Shown: positions 22,641-35,469 of the stretch, piece by piece | Numbering within the stretch: position 1 is the first letter of the stretch | Layout: each line of letters starts with the position of its first letter | Origin: Siderastrea siderea | Lineage: Eukaryota; Cnidaria; Anthozoa; Scleractinia; Rhizangiidae | Assembly (NCBI GenBank): GCA_964030785.1 | Contig: OZ034970.1 | Location: forward strand, 34,302,943 to 34,366,942 | Direction: 5' to 3' | DNA: 64,000 nt | The notes under the pieces: model-generated | What the model was told of the DNA's origin: nothing | The model's input: the letters and a program-made list of their open reading frames with translations, nothing else | Databases searched by the model: none | Translations under genes and position numbers: made by a program

Positions 22641-23576
22641 AATACAGGCTCAAATAACTACCAGCAAGGGCTTGGGCCTGTGAGTCAGAACAATTTTTTT
22701 TTGGTTGATGACCTGATCCCAGCTCAAATCAGGTCAAGTCAAGTCATGTGTTCAGCTAACAGTTTGGTTTACAGTGTTACCCAGGATTAGAATCCTGGCT
22801 TGACACTGAAATGATTAATTCAGTGAGTAAGGTGTAGTTCAAATACTAAATCCCTGGTAAATTATTTAAGAAGTTTAATTGGAGTCACCCAGTTGTAATC
22901 AATTCACAAGTACAGACCAAAACATTCCTTGTGAAAACAGACAAAGATACTGAGCAGAAAGTTGGTTGTCCATTAAGTGTTATATTCAGAAGTGAAGTAT
23001 TCTTCAACATTGGCAGGATTTATTTTGAGAAAAATAATCCTCACAAGTTACCAAGTCTTAAAACTGTCAAGTGACGGCCAAAACAGCAACTGAAAGCCAA
23101 CTGTACAATCAAAGCTTAACGTTAAGTAATGTAGAGGAGGCTACTGGCCACCCATTGAACAACTGCTTTTCCAAAAGACTGCTTGGAGATTACAGTTAAG
23201 CAATTAGGCAACTGAGATTTTCATCTATGAACTTACGATCGGTGCCAAATGCAGTCTTAAGATCCATGGCTGAAAAGCCTTTTCTGATGCTTCAGAACTC
23301 TTTTCTCGACAATATTAGACAGTGCACATCAGAAAGTCTCTTTTAAAGACACCTTTCTAGACAAGCAAATTTTTTTGGTTAATCAGTTTTCTCACTTTCT
23401 GTTTTTTTTTTCTCTTTTCGTTTAATCACAAATGTTTAGACCACTGGAATTTTAAAAAAATTGGGGCTAATACTTTGGTTATTATTACTAATTATTATTA
23501 TTAATATTAAGCATGGAAAATCTTTTCAATAAGAAATCTACAAAATATGAAAAACTAATTTCCATTTAGTTCATAG
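22641..23576. other. transposon subterminal noncoding region
   Basis: Lies between the left array and the stop codon of the transposase. The part up to about 23150 is shared with the detached end at 2600-3347. It probably holds the 3' UTR. No ORF. Confidence 0.6.
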
Positions 23577-26500
23577 CTAGTCTCTCTCAACATAGTTTGG
23601 CATGAGAGAGATGTAAGTCTGGCTCTCATTGCCTTCCATTATGATGCATTTATCCACAATGCTTGATACATTGACAACCGTCGTCACAGGTTCTCTGAAG
23701 AGTAATAAGAAAGTACCACAAATGTCAAACCTTGAAGAGAACAGGTGATTTTTTTATCTCCTAAATAACAGCAAATGTCAGCAACAGACTTAAATTTTAT
23801 CTCTATGTCCAATAATTATTATTGCTGCTAGAATCAAAGGGTTACAACTTAAATTCATGAGTTATGACTTGATGAAAGGAATTTCCTTTTAACCCTTGTT
23901 TTAAGGTTTCACACTAATGACCCACCCTTCAAACATCCTCAGGTCAGATAACTGGTGACAAACCAGGTACCAACTAACCATAATAATAAGCAATTATACA
24001 CATATTCTAAAATTACTTACCCTTGAGGTATTTGCACTGCATACAGTCTGGTGCAGTATGCGGGAAGTGGGCTTGTTGTCATTGTCAGCTCAGTGACACA
24101 TGCATATGCCACTTGTTCCACCAATACAAAATACTGGATGATACCAAACTTGTTGTTAAAGTACACTGCACTGGAGTTCCTCTTTGCCATTCTTGTGTAA
24201 TCCCTGCTGTAGTAAGCCACATCCGCAACCATTGCCCTTTGGAACTTCTCAATTGGTCGGTCACTGTCAAGTGAAATGCCCGAGTTGCCAAACACCTCTT
24301 TTAACTTTGCAGTCGGCTCAAGGGCTGTTAACTTGCCTCCAATTCCACAGTTTTTTGTAGTTTGACTAACTTTGAATGCCCTTATTAAAACAAAAGATTG
24401 CAAGAATGAATAATGAAAATGGCACCAGTCTTCTCAATTTTAGAGAATTTGGCAACATATCTAGGTTGTGTATGATTTCAGAAGTTCAAAACACAATGTG
24501 CCATTCACAGACTGGACAGGAGACACTAGCATACTGTCTTTCACAGGTTGGCAGGTATGTTTTAATGAGAGATGTGTCATGAAACATTCTTATTAAAACA
24601 TACCTGCCAACCTGATTTAACAGAATACAGCAATAGTATGTCTATCAAAGTTTGAATCAACAAATCTTGCAATGTAACAGGTACTCACTGCCGTTTGCTA
24701 GAAACCATTTTGATAACAAAGTCCATCACTTCACTGCGATCTTCCGAACTGGCCATACATCTTGACACCTCAGAGGACAGCTGGCGTTGAATGCATATGC
24801 TCCAGAGAACCTGTTCAACACATTCAAACCCCCAAAATTGTTAAATGGATTGCCAAATAACATGCAAGTAAGGCCATGTGCGTAAATTAGAACAAAGTTT
24901 AGTAATAAGATGCTCATAACATTTTTAATATCTGCAATTAAGTCTTCCAACATTACCATATTATTCAGTACCTGTTTGCCTATCATACCAGTTCCATGAA
25001 TGAACTTTGTTACGCTTCCATTCATCCCTTCAAATCCAAAGCATGACCATGCCCACAGTGGTCCCCAGCATCTCACAAATTTGGCAAGGTGCATTAAATT
25101 GTGATGGTTTAGCCTGCAGTTTCTCTCACCTAGAATTAATAAGATAATAATTATAATAACGGACAATTAATATTTGAAGTTATGATCTTTGCCACGCAGA
25201 CTCGATTCCCAGTACAAATTGAATGTTGTCTGGCATTAATGGGCTTAAAAATTAAAATGAGCCACAGAGTTTTCCCTTTACTACAAACAAGATACACACT
25301 ATAACAAAAAGTTGGAATGTATAAAAAATGTTGGCTAACCATACAAAGGTGCACACTGAGCATAAAACAGGGTCAAGTATTGTTCTGCCTTTGACACGTC
25401 ACTCTGTGTGATGGACTCTCCAAGCAGGATATGTATCCCTTCCACCAGCAAGGCAAAGTGCTCTAAGTAAACCTCAGGCAGGATACCATCAAGGCAGGGC
25501 AAAGCGTAGAACAAAAGCCAGCTTCGTAACTCTGATGCTGTATCCAACAATAAAAGCAATTAAAACAAGGGAGAAAATGTTAATTAAACCAGCTGCCTTT
25601 CAAAAACGTATAATATAATACAATAATTAAAGCTTTGACGACAAGTTGAAATACATTCAAATGTACCACTGAGTTTACAATAATTTATGATTTAATAAAC
25701 ATGTTGAAAGATTTTTAAACAATTTAATATTTAAAGAATGGATACATACCTTTCATGTGGCCTCGATTTGACTTCAAGCTTCGAGGCAAACGACTGATGA
25801 AATCAGGTGGCCGCATTCTAAGTAATCGTGAATCTACTTCATCAATCTAAAGTGTATATCAAAAAGAGAACAGTTAAGGACATCTTTATATTCAATAAAC
25901 TGTTATCATTGCATACTTTTTGGCAAAGAAAAGAAAGCCAGTTGTTTTTTTTCCAACATTATGCACAGTAAACTTGAAACACAGTTTTTGATTTCCAAGC
26001 TCAGTGTTGGTATTGTAAAAACGAGACATGCCAGTTTTAACTTACCATCATGAAAAAAGAATTTTAATAGCTAACCAATGGGTTATTCAAATGTGTTAAA
26101 TTATTTTTTTTCACTAATGCTTCACATTGTTCATTTAATTCTAACACTGCTCCTACACTTACCAAGTGGCCAATGAAGTAGTCCTCTGTCTTGTTTTTGG
26201 CACTGAACCACAGGGAGAGAAGGTCCTTGGTTACACCCAATAGTACTCCATGCATGTAATCTGGAGGAAAGCCCAGTGCCAAGTCAAACAGCTCATCTAG
26301 GATAATGAAGGGTGAAAAGCCCAGCACTCCTTTAACATGCTGCATGTTCAGGATGAAAAGAAAAGAAAGTCAAAATACTTTTAAATTATGTCAGTCACTA
26401 TGCCATCATGAGCACAGTAAAATGGTTTCTTATTATCATTTCCATGTACCAAAACCATATAATCAAAACATTCAAGTTATTTTATGAAATCAAGTGCACC

Positions 26501-29500
26501 CCTCCCTCCCCCCCCCCCCTCAAAAAAAAATAATGAGTATTTACAATATTAAAATTAATTCAGGACTTGAAGTACATCAAGAATTTGGTACTTTCTGAAA
26601 GAGTTGCTTAGAATGTTTCAAGATTGTACCTTTCCTGATATTGAGGCTTCACTTGCATTTTCTATGATGCTCTGATGAGTCCTCTCTTGCTCGTTTGGGT
26701 TGTATGGGTAATGCCTGGCCCATCCTTTTCCAGATCGCACATGTTGGCCAGCTGCCTCGCAAGTGCTACAACCACATTCACCATTGTGCTGGTGCATATT
26801 GATGTTCAGAGCTTTGGCCTGTAGATCCATGCTGCTTACCAAGACAGCTCCTTTGGCCTGCACAACAGCCCCAGATGACGTAGTGACACCAATTCCTTCA
26901 TACAAAATAAAACATCAAAAAAGCCCTAGTATCAGTGGCCAGATTTCTGGAAAAACTGAAAAAGTAATGAAAATCCAAAAATTTAATAGTGTTGCAACAA
27001 ATATCGAGTAAAATGATATTTTAACACATCACAGAATGTACATGTACTGAGCCTGAGTGCATTGCCACATACTTCAGATCTTCAGTTGATTTTACCTGAA
27101 GTTTAATGGTATACGACTAACAACCAATGTTCCTTTAATTTGCTTACCTTGCTTTCGCAATGACTGGGCAGAACACAAGAACGGAGGCAGGAAAGTACTC
27201 ATGACAGGTTTACCCTTCCCTTGCCACAAACCCCAAAGCACCAAGTTTTTTTTGGAGAACCTAGTAAAAGAAAAAAAAAGAAGGAATGAATTTGGAATAA
27301 ATAATTTATTGATTAGAGCCATTTACCAAGTTGTTTCATTTACTTTAAGATCCACAAACATTTTAAGTAAAGTTCTTTCATATAATTTCATCCTTATATA
27401 ACGTTGGTACACTGTAAATGACAACAAAAAAGTGCTTTCAAACATGGGCCACATTGTATTGTCTGCAACAAAGTTTAAGAGCCCTGCATATTTGCAGAAG
27501 AAATCGTTGAGAGCTTTGAATCCATCAAATCCCCCTCCTCCATGTAAACTTTGTTCAGTATTCTCCTTAATGCAAGGTCACTGGAACAATGATGTAATAC
27601 ATAATGCTTCATTTTTTCGGTATCGAAGCCGCACTTATCAACAAGACTTGACATCAAAACTGGCTCAACTGTGCAAAGGAACAACGTCACTAATTGCTTT
27701 TCATAGCAGACATGTACCTCTGACACTTAGGCAGCTCATTGATTGCCAAATAGATTGGCCACACTCCAACACCAGAACTCTTGAAAATAGGTATTCCATC
27801 AGTGTTGAATATTAGACTGAAGTTGTTGGGGTTATGTAGAAATCCACCAGGTTTACAGTGTTCCTTGTAAGAAGAGCCATCAATAATGTCGCATATTTTT
27901 GATGGATCCTGTCTTGCCAACTTGCTGACCACGTGATTCCATACTTCCTTTTCTGTGATAATAAATAAAAACTTTAATAAAACAGTTTTCAACTGCCTTT
28001 AAATAGTGCAATGTTCCTTCTAGTCTGACACACCTTTCACTTTCTGCCTTCAGGTCCTTTCAGTAACATAAGTACTATTATGTATTTTTGTTAACTTCCA
28101 GGGCTCCTGTCTATGAACTATCTCTTGTTCTCTTGATGTTTTTGTTTTTGTGCAGAGCAAAAAGGGAGTGTTTTGGGTTACATTACAGGCTGCTGGAGTC
28201 TTTTTGTGTCTTTAGGAGACTTTTTTAAAACCAAGATTTTGAATGAGAATCTCTTAGACCCAATTTAACTTCAAGTACCCCTCTCCCTGGGATTCAGATA
28301 CATGACGGTGTGACTGCAGATGATTGAGTCCCTAAGTTTTTAAATGAAATAAATGAAATTCTTACTTTCAAAAATAGTTTTGAGTTGATCTTCAAATGGA
28401 ACAGACATAAAGAAGCTCTTTCTCCTCTTAAATTTCTGTTCTTCCCTGGAGCCTTGGTATCTAAGACTTGATAAGAAAAAAAAACAAGTTAATTAACCAA
28501 CCAGTTAATGAAAGGTGTGGAAACCAATCTCTACTACTCTCATCAAATATGCAAGAAAAAATAACTTCAACATAACCTGCAATTGGGCGTTCTTTTTTTT
28601 TCACTGGGGAGGGACAGGCGTTTCTTTTTTTTTTCCCTTCCCCGGTCCGCCTTTGAATGAAATACAAGGGTGTTTGTATCTTGGACTTCTTATGTTGTAT
28701 ACAACTACCATGATAATCATGGTACCTGCAGGGAATCAATTATTGATTCCTTGCAGGTATATAGGGGAACTGTGCATTGTAGTAGTAAGCTGGCAAGTGT
28801 GCACGTAAGTGGTCAACAATAAAAAGAGGACAAGTTCAAAACTTTTGTGCTGTTGGTAGAGAGTCCCAATTGCCATGCTGACTTACTCATTACAATTAAC
28901 TGGAAAGTAACATTACCTTATCTTCCCTCCATTGTCCTCTTTGATGCAATTCTGGCATACCACTTCAGCTCCAGAAAACAACAAAAAGCAGCTATCACAG
29001 TAGTCGTGGTAAATAATTTTATCCTCTATGGCTACAAAGGAGGCTTTTGCTTTAAAAACAGAAAGCTCACAGAAACTTGGCTGCGGACAATGCAGGGAAA
29101 TCAAATTCAGCAGATCCTGGAAAGCTTGATAAGTTAAACAGTGTTTTAGAGCATAAGAAATAACCATAGTCAGATGCTCAGCCTTTGTGATCGGAGCAGT
29201 ATGGGGCACACTGGAAGGTGGGAGCTGATACAAAGGAGGAGAGATTACTCCACATGGTTCACTGTATTCTCCATCAAGATCGGAATCATCGCAAAATTCG
29301 AAGTCCAAATCTACGTCGCTCTCGCTCATTGTGCTGTTTTGATCCAAATCATCTGTCTCTGTCAGTGTACCGACGTTTTCGAATTCAGGTAAGCTTAAGC
29401 TTATGTCTTTCTCTTGTAAACATCGATCTTTGTCACCTTCGCCTCGAAGTTCTTCCATCGTTTCGAAATCCCATATTGTAGCGCTAAAGTCAGAGGAAGC

Positions 29501-29761
29501 ATGTTGTTCTTGACGCAACTCACAATGACTCGCCGATAGTTGCTGTTTTGCAATCGGTTCTGTAGTGTTCTTCAGGTAAGGGCCACGTTTGAGTTTCGCT
29601 TTCTTCGTCTCGCTATCGCCGGATACATCGTGATAAGGACGTCTATAATATTTCGTTTTCTCGTGATCCTGTAGGATGCTTCCTTCATAATAAAGAGCTT
29701 TGGCTTCCTTCAATCTATAAGGTCCTCTCTTTCGATTTGAAACTGTATTCTTGCAAGACAT
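23577..29761 (-). CDS. EnSpm/CACTA (TNP2/DUF4218-type) transposase, 12 exons
   Basis: Exons read by eye: 29761-28917, 28466-28366, 27952-27718, 27260-27148, 26895-26630, 26339-26163, 25846-25750, 25537-25340, 25129-24972, 24810-24689, 24380-24021, 23694-23577. All have GT-AG ends; the total of 2,790 nt is an open frame of ~929 aa. Exon 1 is acidic and ends in a zinc ribbon (CDSC-x10-CQNC). Exon 3 has NTDGIPIF and VWPIYLAINELP. Exon 5 has MDLQAKAL and CGCSTC. Exon 6 has PPDYMHGVLLGVTKDLL. Exons 7-9 match DUF4218 (RLPRSL, ASELRSWLLFYALP, HHNLMHLAKFVRCWGPLWAW, FGFEGMNG). The D in NTDG, the D in MDLQ and the E in FGFEG are candidate catalytic residues (inference). An in-frame ATG at 29914 would add 51 aa. 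It would cut and insert the element in the nucleus. Confidence 0.85.
24544..24614. repeat. 23-bp perfect inverted repeat in transposase intron 10
   Basis: CAGGTTGGCAGGTATGTTTT and three more bases at 24544-24566 are exactly reversed at 24592-24614, with a ~25-nt loop. Probably a tiny foldback insertion within the intron. Confidence 0.8.
28707..28759. repeat. paired palindromes in transposase intron 1
   Basis: ACCATGATAATCATGGT (28707-28723) is immediately followed by TACCTGCAGGGAATCAAT and its near-exact reverse complement, ATTGATTCCTTGCAGGTA, ending near 28759. The two stem-loops are adjacent. Confidence 0.7.
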
Positions 29762-30028
29762 TTTCATCACTGTTACGAGAATTGGGCCGCCATGTTTGTT
29801 TTCTGTACTGTTGATAAGTGCATTCTGGGATTTAGTTGTCATCTCCAGTCCTCCGCGGCCTATTGTGTGATTCAGGTGTGAAACGCCACAGCCAATCGCA
29901 AAGGCAGATTTCATTGTTTACGCGTCCTTCACGACCTTGGCGCGATATTTCGATTCATCGAAGTCGTGCCGCACGTGGTGAAAGTTTTCTCACCTTCTCT
30001 CAACTGTAAAAATACTGTTCACTCAGTT
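29762..30028. promoter_or_regulatory. divergent promoter region between transposase and BEN gene
   Basis: Only 267 bp separate the two start codons (114 bp if the upstream ATG at 29914 is used). The segment is CpG-richer than its surroundings ('TCCGCGGCC', 'ACGCGTCC', 'GGCGCGATATTTCGATTC'). No TATA box is clear. Shared bidirectional control of both transposon genes is inferred from the arrangement. Confidence 0.5.
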
Positions 30029-33000
30029 ATGTCTTCCGGTAAACGATCAAAACGAGTCAAAGGTATTCAATCATTTGTTGTGAAACATTCAGCAGTATTT
30101 ATTTCCGTGATCAACGCAGCAAAGTCGTAAGCTTACATGGTTCATTTCGCGATCTTCCTCACCTCTTCATTTGCAGTACCCAAATTTTTCCTCATGGGTT
30201 TCAATGAAGACGAGACTGTAAAATTTTGCATCGTGGAAAAAAACAAACTTCGTGTAGCAGAATCTGAAGACTGCACCACGGGATCACTGGTAAACGTCAA
30301 GTGGCAGGACAACAATGAATACCAAGGCAAAATCTTTGGAATGAGCGGTACGTAAAATATTTTGTGATAAGATCTTAAAGAAATACCTTCTGTTAAAGTA
30401 ATTCATAAACGTAAGAACCCTTAGTTAAACAATTTCAAAACTGAACTTTCCAAATTTTAAGTCGGGTTTCAAAAATGAAATCCTGAAACAATTTTTTCTT
30501 ATTCAGACTCTCAGTGAAATTATGCTTTTCTAGCGTAGTAGTTACAAAACTTAATTGCTGCCAAGAATAAATGTATATTCCATATTTAATTTCTAGATGA
30601 CAAGAAAGAACTGGAAAAACTGCAGTGCACATTGTGTAGCTATCAGAGTTTTTCAGAGAAATCTTCCAGTGAAAGTAACAATACTGACAACTTGGTTGTT
30701 GAGGCATTACAAAATGACCCAGCAGAGGTGAGTTTATGACCAGTGATACTTTTTGGGATAACGTTTTCCCTATTCTGGGCCTGTCATATGTACTAGGTAA
30801 TTTGGATCTGCTACTGGAAATTCACATAGTCAGCACATGCATGGTGTCTAAATGTAGAGTTCAATATTGGCACAGTAAGAAAGGGACAACACAGTGTAAA
30901 TCAGCAAATTTGTAATGGTAATTGGACTGAGTGGAGCACAATTCAGGGAGTAATCGGGTGAGTAATTTTAAATGGCCAAGTGCGTAGCGCGAGTATGATT
31001 TGAAATTACGAGCACGATTATCCCTGAATTATACGACACAAAGTCCAGTTACCAATCAATTAATCTTATCTATAACAAAATGTGAGATTGGAAAATCTAT
31101 GTGCCCTTCAGGGATATATTTTTAAATATCAGTTTTGCAAGCAGTGAAGAAACAGCTATAAAAAGAACCCATTTCAGTGCTCCTGATTGATGCGCGCGCA
31201 GCATAGCTGTCCGATTACACAATCGAGCATTTTGTTATAGATACGACACTAACAATCGACACAAGATAATTTTTTAATGTTATTGTGTCACGATTGAACA
31301 CCAACCTTTTACCAGATGTTTACTTTGTGGCAAATTTCAACGTACCGTAATAAATAGTCTCAAATAGTGCAATGAGACAAAATAGACATAATAATCAACA
31401 ACACTAATAATAGCACAACAATTACACCCCTTAGAGGGAATGTTAAGCAAGGGACAGTGGGCTATTTTTGATTTAGAGATGTTGCTATAACAGGTAGATG
31501 ACAAGACTGAAGTTCAGGAGCTGGATTCACAGTTGTCGGCATATGAAAAGGAACGCTTAAAGAATATAGAAAAAAACAACAAAATCCTCAATGATCTTGG
31601 CTTGTTGGTGGTGAGTAATATCTTTTAGTTAACTTTGAACCTGATAACTAAAAGATGAAGGTGTTTCAACTTCACTGCGATGATCTTCATATAATTCTAT
31701 CTTTATCCGCAATTCATATATTTCATATATTCATATTCAAGAATGACAATTGCTGAAGAGAACAATTGTAAGTCTAAGAGGACAATAACCCTTATTTTCA
31801 AAATTAATAGATCATCCATTTGACAAACATTGTAAATGCTCTGTAAGAATCGATTACAAACAGTCCTTTTGGCCAAGAATAGTCAAACATGAATTGTGCT
31901 AGCATGTGCAGGTCCCCCATATAGGGGGACATGGTGTTTTTGCAAAGCAGGTGGCTTGTATTGGGGTATCAAAGTGAGAAATATTACTTCTCACTAAACT
32001 GACCCTGGGCCAAGAAAGAAATGGTTCATAGACTGCAAATTACGGTATATTGACAACTAATTACATGGTTCTTTTTTCAACAGAAGCAAAATAAAACAGA
32101 TTCAGAAGTTCCAAAGAAAAATAATAAGAAAAGGGTAAGTAAAAAAAGTTGTTTCTACAACAACAACAACAAGCTTTATTACCGAATAGAAAAAGGAAAA
32201 AAAAAGTTAAACTTTACAATATAATATATTAATACAAAAATAGGTAATGTTTACTCAGGATAACTAAAAAGCTAAACGAGCTGAGTAAAACTAAGTGATG
32301 TTTAAGTACAGAGGTAGGTTGGCACTAAAGCTTGGTGAAAGCAATTAATTAGTCAATTAAAAAAAGACGAAAAGAAGAAAATAAAGAAAATAAATAAGTA
32401 AAAATAAATAAATAAATAAATAAAATAAATAAACAACTACCAGTTGAAAACTCATGAACAGTAAGACTGTAAGATGTTTAGCTTGACTTTGTTTTTAAAC
32501 GTTTTAAGGGGGAGGTATTTAATGCTTTCATCAAGGTGATTCCAAACTTTTACAGCTGCAAAGCGAATGTTGAATTTACCATAGTTTGTTTTGATGGTAT
32601 TGATGTAATAGGTCGATTTAGAAGCAAGCCTAGTATGTGTGCTTGTTTTAAAGTTGATATTGACTGATGAAAAACTATTGGTTCACAGAAGGAGAAGGAT
32701 TCACCCCCTCTGGAGCAGGAAGCTTCTGAAGACCCAAGCACAAAAGGTAGTCCTTCAGCCTGTTACTTTACTTTAAATAAAATTAATTAATTGTAAACCA
32801 TCGTCCTAATAAGGACCCTTATTAGGTTTTTTTGGGAATAAGCACCCCTACTCCAATAGGGCCCCTAGAACCACTACACCAAGTCCTTTAGTGACCTGCC
32901 TTTGCTTATCATACTTTTGAACCTTTGTTTCTGAAACTATGTTTAATAATATTGCAGTGATTCTGTTACTACTTCACATATATAAAATTTCTAATTTAAA

Positions 33001-35469
33001 GTTATAAAATTTCTAATTTAGAGTTTTTCCAATGTAATTGTTTTGACATCTTTTACCTGAATTATAATGCATCTATTTCTTTATCCAAAGAATTTGACCA
33101 GCAAAAGAAGAAAAAAAGACTCCAGCTAAATTCATCTGAGAAAAAAGATGCAGCCACTCAAAAGAAAAAGGTAAAACTGACTTTATAATCATGAGTTAGG
33201 TTTGTTTACAAATATACCAGTGACCACAATTTCCATCTTAATTCCCACGGCACGACATTTTTAATTAATATAGACTAGAAATGATGTGTGGTTCAAGGTA
33301 ATATTCATACCTCCCCCATGGATGGTTTAAACTTTGAACCCCTCCACCCCTCCAAAAATTCCAGCTTAGCCTCATACTTTAAAAGTTCAAAAGGTCTGGC
33401 CTTTGAGAACCCCCCCCCCCCCTCGGAATTTCCAGTGACCACCCAGGGGGAGGGTACATGTATGGATATTTTCTGGAACCACCCAATGTGTTGTTTGCTT
33501 TTCTAGACACATTACCTCAAAAATTAAACTGTATTAATATTAAGCTAACTTCGTTTTCAGAGAAATACCAATGTGGAGCAGACAAAACTTCAGGCAACAC
33601 TGGGAAACTTACAAAGAGCAATCCTACAGGGACTGGAGACCACACCAGAGAAAGAAATTGTTGAAATTGAATCAGATGTTGAAACAGTTCTAGAAAGCTC
33701 TTCAAAGTCAGTTGAGTTTCCAAGTGTATTCCACCCCCGACACCAATCAACTCCTGTACATGTAGTCCAGAGGAATGGAAATGTTAGTGCTGATCAGTAC
33801 CAGTATCTACACTCTTTGATAAAAGATCAAGCAGAGAAACTAAAGATAATGGAAACAGACATGGGCAGACTGAAGGCAGAGATAAAAAAGCTGAAGGCAA
33901 GTGCTGTTACTGCTTTTCTTAAATTTACATACTTATCTTGACTACCTCTTTCATTCAGTCTAATTTTTAGGGTTTTACTGACCACACAAAACAAAAACTG
34001 CATTCGTTTGAACTTTCCTCTTTTCCTCTGAAGGAGAGTTACAACATGACAGTTCAAGAACAAAATCTAACACTGAATTCATTCATATGTTACAAAACCA
34101 AACCAATTCCAGTGAATTTTATATCCAACTCATTATCCTTGAAGTGGTGGTGTGCTTCTGTAGATCAGATTTAATATTGTGAAAGGAGTTTCATTTTCTG
34201 ACTATTGTGCAAACAATAATTTTATATTTGTTGATGGAAAAGTGTTTGTATTCTTTTTGCAGCAAGGACAAATTGCTGAAACACCTGTCAGTGTAGCCTC
34301 CCAAAGTGTCCCAGCTGCAGCTGCTGTTCAAATTCAGACACAAAACAACCAGAGTGAACCATCAAGAGAAGACGAAATTGGATTTCCTGTTGACAAGGTG
34401 TGGACTCCTAATGTTCTTGTCAACACCCAGTTGGCTTTTCAGTGTAGCAGAGACAATGCATCCATTGAGACAGCTTGAAACCAGTTCAATTCTTGTCACA
34501 CACTTTTGATTTCATATTACAGCTTAAAAATATCCTTTATGGCAGTTGGAATTAATTTTTTCTCTCAGCCATCTTAATTGTCCTTTAATTATTATATAGG
34601 CCTTTCCTGAAAAAAAAAAACAATTTGCTCCAAACAAGTAGGTGGGAAGTTCTAATTTGTTCATCAGATGTTCAATTTTACCATTCTAGGCTCAAACTGT
34701 CAAAAGTTTATTTTAAACTATGCATGGAGTCTGAGAACCAAATAAAACGGTCAGATTTTTGAAGCTGTTAATCAGAGGATGTCTCAGATCAATAGTTAGG
34801 CTGTTACATAATTATTTCCCTTAAATTGCAGCTAAGCAGTTCTGGTAGCAAATTAATAGCTTAATGATACATACTTAAATCTGTACATTTTTAATCCTAG
34901 GTCAAATATCTACAGACATCAATGTGCCACTACGTAACAAAATTTGAGGTTGTGCGCTACCTAATGAACCAGCTCTTCACTCAGGAAGAACTTAAAACTT
35001 GCAGTGTTTGGGGGAAATGTATAAAAAAGGGCAAGGCAGCCAAGCCTATGCTTCCAGCAGAGAGAAGATCCATTTTATTCAGTAAGTATGTCCTTAGTAG
35101 CTTTCAAAGTTCAAAACTGAAAACTTTACACAGAACTGTAATTCAAATAGATTTATGCAGATAAGTCAGTGTTTTTCTTTCAAACAGGGGGGGGGGGGGG
35201 AAGGAGTGTGTTTTGGGGGAGGGGGGCAAAAGCAGCCTGGATGTTTAGTCCATGTGGACTTCTTTTTTCAATGAAAGGCACATATCAGACATCTGGTCTC
35301 AGAGACTAACATATCTTTGTGTAGGAGTGTGTTGACATAACAGAACTCATTTAATTTTTTATTTACAGAACTACTCAAGCAAAGATTTCCTGAAGATCTG
35401 AAGAGTGACCAAGAATGTGGACTAGCAGCCAACGGTTTCCTAAAGCGATTCCCAGGCAGAGAACAGTAA
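30029..35469 (+). CDS. BEN-domain protein encoded by the CACTA-like transposon, 11 exons
   Basis: Exons by eye: 30029-30062, 30177-30347, 30597-30727, 31494-31610, 32084-32134, 32689-32746, 33091-33170, 33561-33896, 34263-34397, 34901-35081, 35369-35469. The total of 1,395 nt is an open frame of 464 aa. Residues ~12-68 look Tudor-like ('LVNVKWQDNNEYQGKIFGMS'; inference). Residues ~150-215 are Lys-rich, possibly nuclear-localising. Residues ~297-326 form a coiled coil ('KDQAEKLKIMETDMGRLKAE'). The C-terminus (~372-464) is a BEN domain, a DNA- and protein-binding fold of chromatin factors ('VVRYLMNQLFTQEELKTCSV', 'LLKQRFPEDL', 'ANGFLKRFPGRE'). The intron after exon 8 starts with GC (AAG|GCAAGT). 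It shares a short divergent promoter with the transposase. It may bind the GGCC termini or target chromatin; that is inference. Confidence 0.82.
30915..31245. mobile_element. foldback element in BEN-gene intron 3
   Basis: Inverted segments: 'GGTAATTGGACTGAGTGGAG' with 'AATTCAGGGAGTAATCG' on the left, and 'CGATTATCCCTGAATTATAC' with 'AAAGTCCAGTTACC' on the right. An outer pair, ATCTATAACAAAATG (about 31068) and CATTTTGTTATAGAT (about 31229), is also inverted. No coding capacity. Looks like one or two nested MITEs. Confidence 0.6.
31670..31745. repeat. end fragment of the tRNA-bearing foldback family
   Basis: 'CACTGCGATGATCTTCATAT' and 'CATATATTTCATATATTCAT' resemble the right-hand flank of the elements at 15.9 and 44.6 kb. 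Only one end is present. Confidence 0.45.
32160..32690 (-). pseudogene. 5'-truncated LINE (CR1/L2-like) in BEN-gene intron 5
   Basis: The minus strand reads 'TNYGKFNIRFAAVKVWNHL' and 'YLPLKTFKNKVKLNIL', the last ~45 residues of ORF2 of Jockey/CR1/L2-type LINEs ('...FGKFSIRF.G..IWNSLP...K....FK..LK'). An A-rich 3' tail with AAATAAATAAATAAAT text lies at 32380-32430. It lies wholly within the intron, antisense to the host gene, and the splice sites of exons 5 and 6 survive on either side. Confidence 0.75.

Noticed and set aside
24017..24403. Transposase ending at the TAA near 24017
   Set aside because: That stop lies inside a strong donor (GG|GTAAGT), and a phase-matched exon at 23694-23577 continues with protein-like sequence to a stop.
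35180..35230. Poly-G and similar homopolymer runs as regulatory elements
   Set aside because: Simple homopolymer tracts also occur at 14.3, 26.5, 33.4 and 63.8 kb; nothing ties them to function and their length may be unreliable.
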